Assembly (NCBI GenBank): GCA_010645155.1
Contig: CM021316.1
Span: forward strand, 9,682,621 to 9,746,620
Source: Tigriopus japonicus
Taxonomy: Eukaryota > Arthropoda > Copepoda > Harpacticoida > Harpacticidae
Length of the DNA stretch: 64,000 nucleotides
Direction of reading: 5' to 3'
The notes under the pieces are model-generated. The model was given only the letters and a program-made list of their open reading frames with translations. It did no database searches and was not told the origin of the DNA. The number at the start of each line of letters is the position of its first letter. Position 1 is the stretch's first letter. Positions 49,001-58,525 of this stretch are shown here, in pieces. The position numbers and the translations under genes were made by a program.

Positions 49001-52000
49001 TTTGATAATATGCAATCAGTACATAACAGATTGTTACTTTTAATTCTAAAAATATGTTTGGCGTAAGTTTCTATTTCCAAAGTTTAATGAAAGTGGAAGA
49101 ACAAGCAAAATTGATTTATTTTCATCTTCTCTTTCAAATCATATTCTCTTCAAGAATTCATGATTTCTGAAACGTTTTTTCCCTATTCTTTCGAATGTAT
49201 TATTATGTTATATTCCTATGGCAAATAAATTGATTGTTTTTCTTTTATATGGATGGACCCCTCTTCTCCCTTTGTTAAATAAACATATTTTCTGACAACT
49301 TGGGTTATAAATAAAAATTGCTTTACATTTCACTTGATAATGAAACCCTTTCCAAGGCTATCTGTACAACTGCTCACGATGCTCGAATCCAAACAAGGTC
49401 CATTTAAGGCAGGATTGGACAAATTTTTAAATATCATTTAATCAATGATTAACTTTCTTCACAGGGAATCCCATTCCTTGTAGCGATAATAAAACATCCC
49501 CAGAAAAATTATCATATAAATGTTAATTCTATGCACGTTCATTTTGCTCTTAGTCCAAATCAGGCCGTTGTTGTTATTGTTGGACAAAAAAGGCATGATG
49601 ATTCGAGTCCGCCAACTGAATCCGTTCATTCTTGCATAAAGGACTTCCATCATCAACAGGAAGTGAGCCTGGCTGTCTAGGTGAGTGTAATATTATATGG
49701 CCCTCAAAATCTAACCTGGATCTAGTTGCAATAAACAACTGTTCAACCTGAAACGTGCCTACTAAGCTAGTGTAACATTTTGAAGCACCCAGCGTTTTCC
49801 AAGTGTCCTGTACGTATTTCCAACGTCAAGAGAACATTTGTGCGCCAAATCTCCAAGATTGGATCATTCTGTTGGGGGAGTTGAAGCGCCCTGATTAGAG
49901 TGATAATCCTTGTCAAACATTGATTTCTGATGTTAAAGGCATTAAAAGGCTCATGGATTCTAGACTTGTAATTAGAGACGGAAAACGAGGGGACTTGCAC
50001 CAGGTTATTTGTGTCTGAGGTTGTTTGAGAAGCAAGAAAAAACTATGTAGATTTGCCATCCCATGGGTAAGAAATGCATTAAATACGTACCTAAGGTGAT
50101 TTTGGCATTTGACGATAGGTTTTGTGCAGTTTTGGTATATTATTTGGAACTGCTATTAATTTTGTAGATTTTCTTTTGAGTTTCATTTAACCAAAAATAC
50201 TCAGACAAAGTTTTAGAAAGTTATCTTGCTTGCTGATAACATTGCTTGATGTTTAAACTAACTTCATCTGATCGTTTGAAATTTTACATATCAATATCTA
50301 GTGATGGACCGAAAGCGCTTTCGGCCGAAATTTCGGTTTCGGTTATGCCTACCGAAACCGAAAGCAGACAAGCACTATATAAAATGGAGTTTGACAACAA
50401 AATCGAAAAAAAAATGGTCCAAAAACCTCTGAATTTAAGTCTTAAGATTTTTCAAAATTTGCGACTACCCAACATCGAACACATTCTAATTTTTAAGGCA
50501 GATTTTGCATTTGAACAATTTTGAAATCAGTGAACACTGCTTTCGGTTTCGGTTAAGCCCTCTTTCAGCCGAAACTTTCGGTTTCGGCAAGGATGGCTCA
50601 AGCCAGGATTACTTTCAAAATACACACTGGGTCCGATTAGTACAATGAAAATTAAACGGAACAATATATTTGTTGCAAAAACCTCACATTTTAGTACAAT
50701 GGTCGGACCCAGTGTGTATTTCTGAAATTCGTCCTGACGTACAGTGGTCCCTGGTTTCGGTTATGAGCCTTTTCGGTCCATCACTATCAATATCAAAGAA
50801 GGTGTGGGATTTGCTTTGCAAGGTACAAACTCAAATTTAATTTTTACCTTATTCAGAATCCATCAACACTGAAAAATATTAAATAAATAATAAATAAATA
50901 AAGTAAGAAACCTTTTAATTCATGGTAGTGACTGATTTCTTTTGAATCAGATGGATAGGAAAAAGCCTCTAAAAATGGGATACAAGGGTTCTTTAAGAAG
51001 CACCTGGTTGGGAGTTCACAATACATAAATTGGTTGGTCACACTACCAAAAAAAGCCTACAAAAATGCACACTAACACAGAGGCTTGACCTGTTTTGCAT
51101 TTCTTAGTGTGTTCCAGACACAGAATTTTTCATGTCACAATACTAAGAGGTTGTCCCCATTTTTGAGATTCCTAGTTGCGTTTTAAGGACTCTATAAAAA
51201 ATTGTGACAAGACAACTACTAAACATATTTTTTGTTTACTTACAGGACGCCCTCTTTGTTCATCTTGTGTTTCGGCTTGAAAGTGAAATGAACTTAAACC
51301 CCCTCTAGCGGACTCTTGTGGTCTCACCTCTTTGAACATGTCAATAGTTCCTGTAAGCACTGCTCTCCGATAACACGACCACACTTGTTTACTTTTCTTG
51401 CTCTACTTCAAAGGAGATCCTTGCTATCTCAACACAAGCTCTCAAAGGCCTCATAATTTTACTAATACAGTTCTCAACATGACCATTGTTGATGGTCAAA
51501 TGTCATGCTGGATCACCTGAACACTTATGAGAGGGCCAAGTACAGCATCCGAAATTCCCCCTCCTCCAATTCGATGCCATCCCTAAGGGAATCCCCTGGC
51601 ATTTGCTCCCAATCCCGAGCTCAAGAATGTTTCTCACTCATTGTTGGTATAAGGTAAGACAATATTTGAATTATGTTTAAAACACTGTTAAATAGTTGGA
51701 AGATAATGTAATTGTCATGTGTTTTTGAACTCCAGAGGCAATTCTTTTGGATTTCAAGAACTGCACTAAAAATATGCCTAAGGAATGCCCATTTGACATT
51801 TTTAAAAAGAAACAAGTTATTACTAAAATTAGGCTTACAAAAGGAGGTAGCACAAAAGAATATGAACCATGAGTCATATCTTTCGATGAAATCACTCCTG
51901 ATAAGAGCGAGTAATGCACATTGAAAATTAGTTTTGTGCTTTAACGTTTTTTCAAATGTTGCCCTAAAAAAATGGAATCAAAAATATTTCTTTGTGATGC

Positions 52001-53718
52001 TTCTTGGAAGATTTAAAATTATTATTCCACTTTTTACTTCAGTGTAGGTATAACTGGTGCAAGGAAGTGTTCTCCTTTTCATTCTTCCGCTCAAAATGGT
52101 ATTTTTCTGATATACATGTATATATATTTTACCCATGTTAGTTTGTAAATTGGCCACAGTTTTGTCGTTTAATTTGTCACTGTTTCAAGGAAACGCCAAT
52201 TTATTCCAATTTTATGAAACAAAATATATTTTTGCACTTTTCCTTAATAAGTTCCTACTTTGATAAAGAAAAAGATTCAATAGAAAAAGGTATATATTAC
52301 CAACGAAACCCGTGAATATGCCATTTACGATATGTTCAACTTCTTAAACAGCTATATTTATTTATTTGCTTTCTTTTAAACCGTTTGTGTTGTGCAATTT
52401 TCAGCTGGCTTCATACTGTTCTGCTTCAAAAAACTAACGGATTGAAATTAGTTGAGAGTCAAAAGTTTGGTTTTGCTCACAAAAATGTGCTATACAATTT
52501 TCAATAACATGAAATTGAGAAAGTTATTTATAAAACTTTATTTCTTCCTTTTTTACAGTATTCTGAGTTGTATACTCTGTCTACTCTGCATTTCTGCCAT
52601 TCATTACCATTGTTCTATGAAACGTCAAGAGAAATATCACCAACATCGACGTCAGCAAGAACAAGTGAATAGTGAGCAAATCTTTGAAGATGTGGTCTCA
52701 ACTCCCGGATCCCCATCAACAATGAGCCACGCAGTTTGATCAAATTCTTATATGCTTACATAACTCTAACATCTGTGATAATATGGAACGGCCATGGACA
52801 TTTTATTAACTCACCTTGAAGATGTAGATGTTGATAGGATTGGACGATGATTCCGAGCTCTCGAAGAGCGGCCACTTCACTGATATGGACTTCTTTGGAC
52901 TCACAAGACTCCAAAAGATCACCTTGGAACTTATAGATGACTCTCGAGAACGAATCCGTACTCACATCCAATATTTTTTCCTCACGCGATAAATCGAAAC
53001 CATTCAGAGATTTGCAAGCACTTTTGATTTTGTGAACTCCATGATGATCAGGCGCGTATTTCACTTGACAATCGCCTGAAGCATCATGTTCGGATCCTTG
53101 CCAATGTCCAGATTGATACTGGAATCAAGAGGTTATTTTTAGTTTTCAATTCATGTAAAGCAATCTGAGATATCTTACTTGAAAGAGCGATGCCACACCT
53201 CTTTGGAAATTGATGGAGTTTACTGGGGTTTTAGGCGAGGTGTAGAAATCTTGGATCTTTCCATATGATATGTGGATGTAGAAGGTACTTGAAAGAACGT
53301 TTGACGCATCTGATGTAGAGCTGGCCTTGGTGATATTCGCCATTAGATTGGATATCTGCAAATGAAGCGTTGATTAATAACTATCCAACTACACAGTTAC
53401 TCTTATAAGTACCTGGCATTCTAGGAGCTGGATTTGAGGATTGGCCGGATCTTGCCAAATTGGAGCAACTAGGACACTGGCTTGGACTCCCAAAGAGAGT
53501 TCTCGGCCAATTGGTTGAAAGTCCTGTACAGAACATTGGGCTTCAGGTCCAATTCTCTTGGCATTCACCTCGGTTTTGGTGGCATAGTTATAAATATATT
53601 GGGTTCCCAGAGTAAACCCGTTTGCATTAGTAATATCAGTCACTAATATAAAAGAATGGAAGCCTTGGATGAATAATAAGTTTGTGATCACCACACCAAA
53701 AACCTTCCTCAACGCCAT
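43094..53718 (-). CDS. Mtp: Microsomal triglyceride transfer protein, large subunit (12 exons)
   Basis: ER-lumen lipid transfer protein that loads lipid onto apoB/vitellogenin-type proteins, normally as a heterodimer with protein disulfide isomerase. Exons: 53718-53413, 53355-53179, 53118-52815, 48618-48479, 48415-48255, 48198-48050, 47973-47870, 47815-47382, 47249-47048, 46451-46257, 45793-45689, 43492-43094. All are GT-AG with phases that join into one 891-aa frame, close to the ~890 aa usual for the family. The signal peptide is MALRKVFGVVITNLLFIQG. The vitellogenin/MTP N-terminal module (beta-barrel about 30-290, helical region about 300-600) is followed by a beta-sheet C-domain (GLSSFMDS, LRPFVFFESMSDL) and a Cys-containing end (NWKNCELCTK). 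No KDEL-type signal is present. It lies tail to tail with vitellogenin copy 2. A vitellogenin-like relative is the alternative, but length and lack of a VWD domain favour MTP. Confidence 0.85.
43895..45377. mobile_element. TA-flanked inverted-repeat element in MTP intron 11, host of a nested insertion
   Basis: The left end TA-GGGCCCGGAAA and right end TTTCCGGGCCG-TA are inverted, suggesting a TA target duplication as in Tc1/mariner-like elements. The element is about 1.48 kb, of which 975 bp is the nested element at 44373-45347. No transposase was recognised. Only the short termini match, so the class is uncertain. Confidence 0.5.
44373..45347. mobile_element. Harbinger-like non-autonomous element, nested
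   Basis: The terminal inverted repeats read GGCTGGTCTACACATGAAAC at the left and GGCTGGTCTACATGTGAAAC inward from the right. They are flanked by TTA on both sides (44370-44372, 45348-45350). A 3-bp TTA duplication with GG-starting ends is typical of PIF/Harbinger elements. The interior has repeated TTGTCAAATATT-type motifs, no transposase frame, and a C-run near 44,811. Confidence 0.7.
45913..46073. repeat. Dispersed repeat R, uninterrupted copy (MTP intron 10)
   Basis: Homologous to the two flanks of MITE member C at 62731-63345: shared TCTCAGGACGAATTACAG, AAATACAGCT, GGTATTCTGTAATGTA and TCATCCTTGC blocks in the same order. This copy lacks the MITE and so shows the empty site. The family was not recognised. 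Confidence 0.7.
49398..49505 (+). mobile_element. LINE 3'-end fragment (e)
   Basis: Shares TTTAAGGCAGGATTGGACAA and CAGGGAATCCCATTCCTTG with 34,690-34,935, with the ~100 bp between those blocks deleted. Located in MTP intron 3, antisense to the gene. Confidence 0.55.
50299..50786. mobile_element. hAT MITE, 488 bp, in MTP intron 3
   Basis: The perfect 16-bp or near-perfect terminal inverted repeat TAGTGATGGACCGAAA is flanked by a perfect 8-bp target duplication TCAATATC (50291-50298, 50787-50794). These are hAT hallmarks. The interior is dominated by repeated, inverted CCGAAACCGAAA/TTTCGGTTTCGG motifs. It carries a second element at 50621-50718. Confidence 0.9.
50621..50718. mobile_element. 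98-bp MITE nested inside the hAT MITE
   Basis: Inverted ends TACACACTGGGTCCGA and TCGGACCCAGTGTGTA, with internal TAGTACAATG copies near each end in the same orientation. Homologous to 11009-11106. It sits within the 488-bp hAT element and therefore is the younger insertion. Confidence 0.75.
52558..52739 (+). CDS. Possible terminal exon of a nested gene, transmembrane then polar tail
   Basis: After a good acceptor (TTTTTTACAG) the plus strand reads a hydrophobic Cys-rich segment (SILSCILCLLCISAI), then HYHCSMKRQEKYHQHRR, a Gln/Glu-rich stretch and a STPGSPSTMSHAV C-terminus before TGA at 52737-52739. This resembles the last transmembrane segment and cytoplasmic tail of a membrane protein, with balanced codon use unlike the flanking AT-rich DNA. 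It lies inside MTP intron 3 on the opposite strand and ends 75 bp before MTP exon 3. No upstream exon or poly(A) signal was identified, so it may be a relic or chance. Confidence 0.3.
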
Positions 53719-54084
53719 TTTGTCGTCATGAGAATCTAGTTGACGCCAAATCACAGCGATGCCAAACAATTTGGCACTAAAATCTCAACTCAATAAAACA
53801 CTTCTAATAAAACTTGACTCTTCACCATGGAGGTCTAAGTTAACTTCAATTTTTAATTTTAAGGGCTCCAATCACTCATAAGAGTTGTCGGACACACGAC
53901 AAATTTGGTTGTTGTTCTCCAAGGAGCCATGTTTGAACCTTTTTTCTGGCACTCTTACGCAAGAAACACAGCACTTAATACTGGCAGAATAACTTTCTCG
54001 AATAAAATCTTTGTTTTTATCTCGACCGGTCTCACTTGATTCATGTTCGACAATCCTACTGAAAAATCACACGTCAACCAACCA
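53719..54084. promoter_or_regulatory. Upstream region of MTP
   Basis: No clear TATA box precedes the MTP start. The first ATG in frame is at 53718; an upstream extension of the frame contains no ATG, and the signal peptide starts at MALRK. It also contains the 3' region of the small gene upstream. Confidence 0.4.
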
Positions 54085-54342
54085 CTAGAAAGGAGTGGAA
54101 GCAAATTTTCTTACATGCGAACCATCTTCCACCAATGCAGGCAAGTTTCGTAATCGACCCAGTCCAACCAAATCTGTTGCTTCACACAGGTAGTAGAATT
54201 GAGGCATGAAATGCTTCTCTCCATCCATCCCGTTATTGCAAGGGATTCCTCGGGCTTCTTGTGTCAATTACATAGTCATAAAACCCTCAAACTTACCTGC
54301 AATCGAAACGATTGAGCAGAATATTCCTAAGGAAATGAAGCA
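54085..54342 (-). CDS. Possible tiny secreted peptide gene (2 exons)
   Basis: On the minus strand an ATG at about 54342 opens a hydrophobic signal-like peptide (MRTCFISLGIFCSIVSIA) that runs into a GTAAGT donor. Reading onward without splicing gives an early stop. About 40 nt later, a frame consistent with splice phase 1 continues through EARGIPCNNGMDGEKHF, a YYLCEATDL stretch and VEDGSH, with a further GTAAG donor. The first intron would be only about 39-42 nt, shorter than any other here, and no poly(A) signal was found. It could be a small secreted protein, a decaying copy, or chance. Function unknown. Confidence 0.3.
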
Positions 54343-54512
54343 AGTCCTCATTTTCTTGGATTGTCTGAACTTCGCAATGAAATATGATCATCCGAGTCAG
54401 AGTAGTGACGTGTAAGCTTTTTGAACGCCAACATTCAGCTGAAAACTGCCACGAAATCGGACTTTGGACAAGAAGCTTAAAATAGTCTCAGATTTTGAAT
54501 CACATATCTGCT

Positions 54513-54518
54513 TTTATT
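54513..54518 (-). terminator. Poly(A) signal of the 151-aa secreted protein gene
   Basis: AATAAA on the minus strand 27 bp after the stop codon at 54545-54547. Confidence 0.65.
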
Positions 54519-54544
54519 GATTAAGGCGCAAACATTCTCATTTT

Positions 54545-55124
54545 TTAATTCATAGGAGTACATCCAGTGGCCTCCATGAAACTGGTCCCGTCCAAAAAGC
54601 TTCCAAGTTGGCATCGGTATATCTTGTTTTCAGAGGTCAAGACCTGAATCCAGTCAAACTTGCCACCATCAGATCCAGAATGATACACGGTCATACCTAA
54701 AGCAAAAAGGTTTTTAATCCAAGCGTGCTCTGACTCTGAAATTCTAAAAGAAATGGCTTACTAATGTCGTCGTTTGTACCCAAGGTCCCCAAATCAAAGT
54801 TGTAACACTCTCCTAAAGCGGAAGGTCCGGCAAAGATGTCGATAACACCTTCTTCATAATCATTTTGACCGGTTCTCATATGAAAGGCCACACAACAGAT
54901 CCCGGAAATGGCCGAGGCTTGTCCTTTGCCACAAATCTAATACAGAAAGCAAAACGTTTGGACAAAACATAAAATAACCGCTTCCAATTACCTACCTTGG
55001 CCGAGAGTTGACCTAGAGAAGTCATGCCACAATCTGAACAATCCGATGTTTGGACATGAATCTCACGCAAACTATCGGCTGCAACCACTGCAACCAAGGC
55101 CAAGAGTCCCAAAAAGACCTTCAT
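54545..55124 (-). CDS. Small secreted Cys-rich protein, 151 aa (3 exons)
   Basis: Exons 55124-54996, 54936-54762, 54696-54545 join in one frame with GT-AG introns of 59 and 65 bp. Residues 1-16 form a clear signal peptide (MKVFLGLLALVAVVAA). The mature part has eight cysteines (including CSDC and ICCV), consistent with disulfides. The second half (INIFAG-like strand IDIFAGPS, then LGTLGTNDDISMTVYHSGSDG and FDWIQV) resembles the beta-sandwich pattern of PLAT/LH2-type domains, but this is weak and not an assignment. A TATA box lies 91 bp upstream of the ATG and a poly(A) signal 27 bp past the stop. The gene model is well supported; function is unknown. Confidence 0.75.
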
Positions 55125-55208
55125 AATGCAAGAAGTAATGAAAATCGTGTATTCTTCACGTAATCTCGAAATGCCAACGGCTAATGAGGGTGATCTAACT
55201 TGACCTCA

Positions 55209-55215
55209 TCTTATA
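55209..55215 (-). promoter_or_regulatory. TATA box of the 151-aa secreted protein gene
   Basis: TATAAGA on the minus strand, 91 bp before the ATG at 55124, and only about 75 bp past the poly(A) signal of the upstream CCHC gene. Confidence 0.5.
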
Positions 55216-55289
55216 GTAACATCCAAGCCCTAGATAAGTCTTATCAAAACAATCACGTCAAAGGTCAAATGTATTCAACAGCAATCTAT

Positions 55290-55295
55290 TTTATT
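55290..55295 (-). terminator. Poly(A) signal of the CCHC/RGG gene
   Basis: AATAAA on the minus strand 17 bp after the stop at 55312-55314, giving an unusually short 3' UTR. Confidence 0.6.
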
Positions 55296-55311
55296 GAGTC
55301 ATGTACACAAG

Positions 55312-56013
55312 TTACTCATCCGAATTCCCACTGCCCTTCTTGGAGCCTAATTGCATACTATTGGCGCCAGTGCCCCAATCACGTTGAACAGGTCGACGTC
55401 CCCGTCCCCCGCGACCGCCACGACCCCCTCTGGGTCCTCCTCTTCCACGACCCCTTCGTCCAGAAGGGGGTTGACTGCAATCTCGCGCAATGTGTCCCGT
55501 CTCATTGCAATTATAGCAAGGTCTTGTTTGTCCCATGGGACATCCACTGGACATGTGACCTTTCTCGTTGCAATTGTAGCAAGTCTGCGAAGGACAAGCT
55601 TTGGACATGTGTCCAGGTTCTTTACAAACAAAGCAGAGCAACTTGTCCGAAACATTGGGACATTCCCGCGAAAAGTGACCGGTTTCATTGCAATTGAAGC
55701 AAGTTTGGTCTTGGATTCCATTCTTAGTCTCAGAAGGCTCGCTCAAAGGATCATAACTGAGCAATTTGGCGGCGATGTTGGCTTGCTTGATCTTGTCTTC
55801 ATTGGGTTGTTCAACTTCTTCAAATTTGCGCTTTTTGGAGGTTCCGTTGGTAGTCTCATATTTTTGCGAAGCATTTATAATCTGGATGAGGGACTTGACG
55901 GGAATATTTTCGGTATCCACTTCGCCTTTCACGGCTTTGAGGAACTTTTGGGCCAATTTAGGGCACACGTTGGTCTTTATATGATGGTAAACGAGGTAAT
56001 TGACTTGCTCCAT
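55312..56013 (-). CDS. LisH-like / four CCHC zinc-knuckle / RGG protein, 233 aa
   Basis: Single-exon probable RNA- or single-stranded-DNA-binding protein. Four CX2CX4HX4C knuckles lie at residues 105-118, 127-140, 145-158 and 166-179, and an RGG-rich tail at 186-208. Knuckles plus RGG are known from CNBP-type and germline RNA-binding proteins. Residues 5-30 (LVYHHIK...PKLAQKFLKAV) fit a LisH-type dimerisation helix pair like the N-terminus of NOLC1/SRP40-type nucleolar proteins; residues 60-63 (KKRK) are a likely nuclear localisation signal. Together this suggests a nuclear or nucleolar RNA-binding protein (inference). The start codon has a good context and the gene has no intron, which could reflect retroposition or the normal state. 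The opposite strand is open over the same span, but only as a shadow of the biased Cys/Gly codons. Confidence 0.85.
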   Translation of the reverse strand: MEQVNYLVYHHIKTNVCPKLAQKFLKAVKGEVDTENIPVKSLIQIINASQKYETTNGTSKKRKFEEVEQPNEDKIKQANIAAKLLSYDPLSEPSETKNGIQDQTCFNCNETGHFSRECPNVSDKLLCFVCKEPGHMSKACPSQTCYNCNEKGHMSSGCPMGQTRPCYNCNETGHIARDCSQPPSGRRGRGRGGPRGGRGGRGGRGRRPVQRDWGTGANSMQLGSKKGSGNSDE

Positions 56014-57189
56014 GATGGTCCGTGTGGTAAGGAGTGGGTTTTGTGTATGGTAAGAAACCCACGTGCGTTTATTATTGGGGGTGCACCTGTTTGTTTACAA
56101 ATCAGGGAGGCTAAATAGGGTCATATTCTGACCTAAATCAGGAAATATTGACGATTTTTATCAAAAAAGGGCCAGTAGTTAATATGGCTCCCTTCTAAAT
56201 GCCTGAAGGTGATGTTCAACTAGAACTTTTTTTGGAGGTTTAAAATAGCTTAAAACATTTGCCATTTTTGTTTCAGTCAAATTTGGCCTCACTGAAGAAA
56301 ACGAGGGGAATGTTTTTTGCAGAGTGCAAATAATCTAACACTAAATTTAATGTAAATCAATTTCTGAGATAGTCATTCCTTGTAAACCTTTCTTGGCTCG
56401 GAAAACATTGTTCACGATTGCCTTTATTGACCATACGATCGATCAATTTTGTAGTATTTGAACAAAGAAGGCATTTTTTACGATTCCTGAAAAGAGAGCT
56501 TTTATTTTTTCCGCAAGGTGGCGGGCAAAGGTATTTGAAAGACAGCTTTTTTGACAACTCCGATAATGTCACGAAACCTCGAATTGAATTTTGAGGCCTG
56601 AAAGCTGAAGCAGTGCAAGTTTCCATTGAATGCGGGGGGCTTTCCAAATGTTTTAAATCTTACATTTTACAAGTCAGCAAATGTTCTTATTCAGTAGATT
56701 TTGTAAGTTAGCCGAATTGAATAGTTGAAACATATCCCAATGAGGGTAAAAGTTTTTTTCAATGAATCGCGTGATCTCGACGCATCCAGTTTTTGTTTTG
56801 TTAAGGACTAAAAATAGGAAAAAAAAATGTTGTTTTTGAGATTTTCAGAAATCAATGGCAAAATATTTGGCTGTAACAGAGCTTTATCTAGCTAATATTA
56901 GATATTAGCTTCAATTTTCTCGCGGGAAAATTTATTTAACAGAGTCTAAACCATACCTTTTATTTAAAATAACGTTTTTGTGATAAAAATAATTTTGCAA
57001 TGTCGAAATGCTAACTGAAACTGAGGTTTCATCTTAGGTCTTCATTGTGATAGATCCCTCTTCAAGAGTAAGATGATTGGTCCAACACATATTTTCCATC
57101 AAATATCATCCATGGAATGACTGATGATATGTAAAGACCAAAGCTTTGACTAAATAAGACTATCAAATCAAAAGAACAGAGACAAATAC
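56014..57189. other. Spacer upstream of the CCHC/RGG gene
   Basis: A minus-strand ORF (56357-56647, 96 codons) has a CPPCG...RKKCLLC spacing suggestive of a broken zinc-binding transposase end, but this is too weak to assign. The rest is AT-rich without recognisable features. Confidence 0.4.
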
Positions 57190-57257
57190 AATAGCCCAAT
57201 TAGACGAAAAGAGACTAATCAGTTTTCCCGAGTAGATAAAAAAGACTGATAACTAGA

Positions 57258-58388
57258 CACGGTGTTCCGAATGGCTTTTAAGGTTTGAATCAAAATACCC
57301 AAAAACATTATGGCCCTTTTTGGACCCAAAATTTTATGGGGAACAACTTTACTTTTATTGTGTTATATAAATTTAGGTCCAGGGAAAAAGGTATATACCT
57401 AAAAAACTATTAATTACAACATTTTTAAATAAACCATTTAACCCATATATAAAGACCGTTTAGTTACCTTATGAATTCAAATTGAATAAAAACTCATTCA
57501 GCAACAGCTGAGTTATTCAACTTTGAATGGTCCATTTTTGACCCCAAAAAGCCGAAAAACGCTAGAGTTATATGAAAAAACAATTCTCAAAGATTTCATG
57601 CTTTTCAATATTGCAAAAATAAATGAATTTTTTTCGAGTTTTGGAACTGATGTCAAAATAGTTCAAAATAATAAAAAATATCACTTAAAATGCACTTAAA
57701 CAAAATAATTGGAAAGCATATTTCATAATTATTTAGAGTACGCCATGATGTGTGTTGTGCCAAAATTACAAATAAATATGTCTAACAGATTCATATTCAA
57801 AATTACGATTTCTAGAAGGACCATGTTCAAAATGGACTAAAATCGAAACTTGAAACATAAACCGATTTTTTCAAAACTTTTAAGTATTACCCAACTTTGA
57901 GTGTCTTTGATACTGCAAAATATTTTTATCTGAAAATGTATTTTAAGTGCCTTTTAAGTGATATTTTTTATTATTTTGAGCTATTTTGACATCAGTTCCA
58001 AAACTCAAAAAAAAAAATCATTTATTTTTGCGATATTGAAAAGCTATGTGAAATCTTTGGGAATTTGTTTTTTCATTTAACTAGCATTTTTCGGCTTTTT
58101 GGGGTCAAAAATGGATCGTTCAAAATTAAATAACTTAGCTGTTGCTGAATGAATTTTTATTCAATTTGTATTCATAGGGTAACTAAATGGTCTCAAAATA
58201 TGGGTTAAATAAATTATTTGAAAATGTTATAAATAATAGGTTTTTAGGTATATACCTTTTTCCCTAGACCTAAACTTATATAATACAATAAAAGTAAAGT
58301 TGTTCCCCATTGACTTGTGGGTCCAAAAAGTGCCATGATGTCTTTGGGTATTTTGATTCAAACCTAAAAAGCTATTCGGAACACCGTG
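57258..58388. mobile_element. Large foldback element, ~1.13 kb
   Basis: The left arm (57258 to about 57,700) and right arm (about 57,930-58,388) are inverted copies over more than 400 bp, about 85-90% identical by eye. The termini read CACGGTGTTCCGAAT. Shared landmarks include GGTATATACCTAAAAA, CATTCAGCAACAGCT and GACCCCAAAAAGCCGAAAAA. The ~230-bp centre is unique. No coding capacity. It appears inserted in or next to the CAGACGAAAA-type tandem repeat, traces of which occur on both sides. Confidence 0.85.
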
Positions 58389-58430
58389 TGGAGCCAGGAA
58401 GTGTAGACGAATTAAACTAGAAAGATAAAC

Positions 58431-58525
58431 AAAATTGCCCGATCAGACGAAAAAAGACGAATAAAATTGCCTGATCAGACGAAAAAAGGCGAATAAAAAT
58501 TCCCATCAGACGAAGAAGGCCGAAT
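58431..58525. repeat. 32-bp minisatellite, three units
   Basis: Units at 58431-58462, 58463-58494 and 58495-58525 share AATTGCC.GATCAGACGAAA and end in CGAAT. A diverged unit (CCCAATTAGACGAAAAGA) lies at about 57,196 on the far side of the foldback element. Confidence 0.75.

Larger units (their letters stand above)
48619..52814. other. Large MTP intron 3 (4.2 kb) with transposon insertions
   Basis: The intron is far larger than its neighbours (54-132 bp). It contains a LINE 3' fragment (49,398-49,505), a hAT MITE with nested MITE (50,299-50,786) and a possible plus-strand exon (52,558-52,739). The rest is AT-rich sequence without recognisable features. Confidence 0.7.

Noticed and set aside
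53719..53769. 17-codon upstream extension of the MTP frame
   Set aside because: It contains no ATG (it would start at TTG), and the signal peptide begins at the first ATG, 53718.
55351..56118. 255- and 165-codon plus-strand ORFs over the CCHC/RGG gene
   Set aside because: Antisense shadows of the Gly/Arg/Cys-rich coding strand; the minus frame has four canonical zinc knuckles.
58431..58525. 32-bp repeats considered as a CRISPR array
   Set aside because: Units are directly contiguous with no spacers; an ordinary minisatellite.
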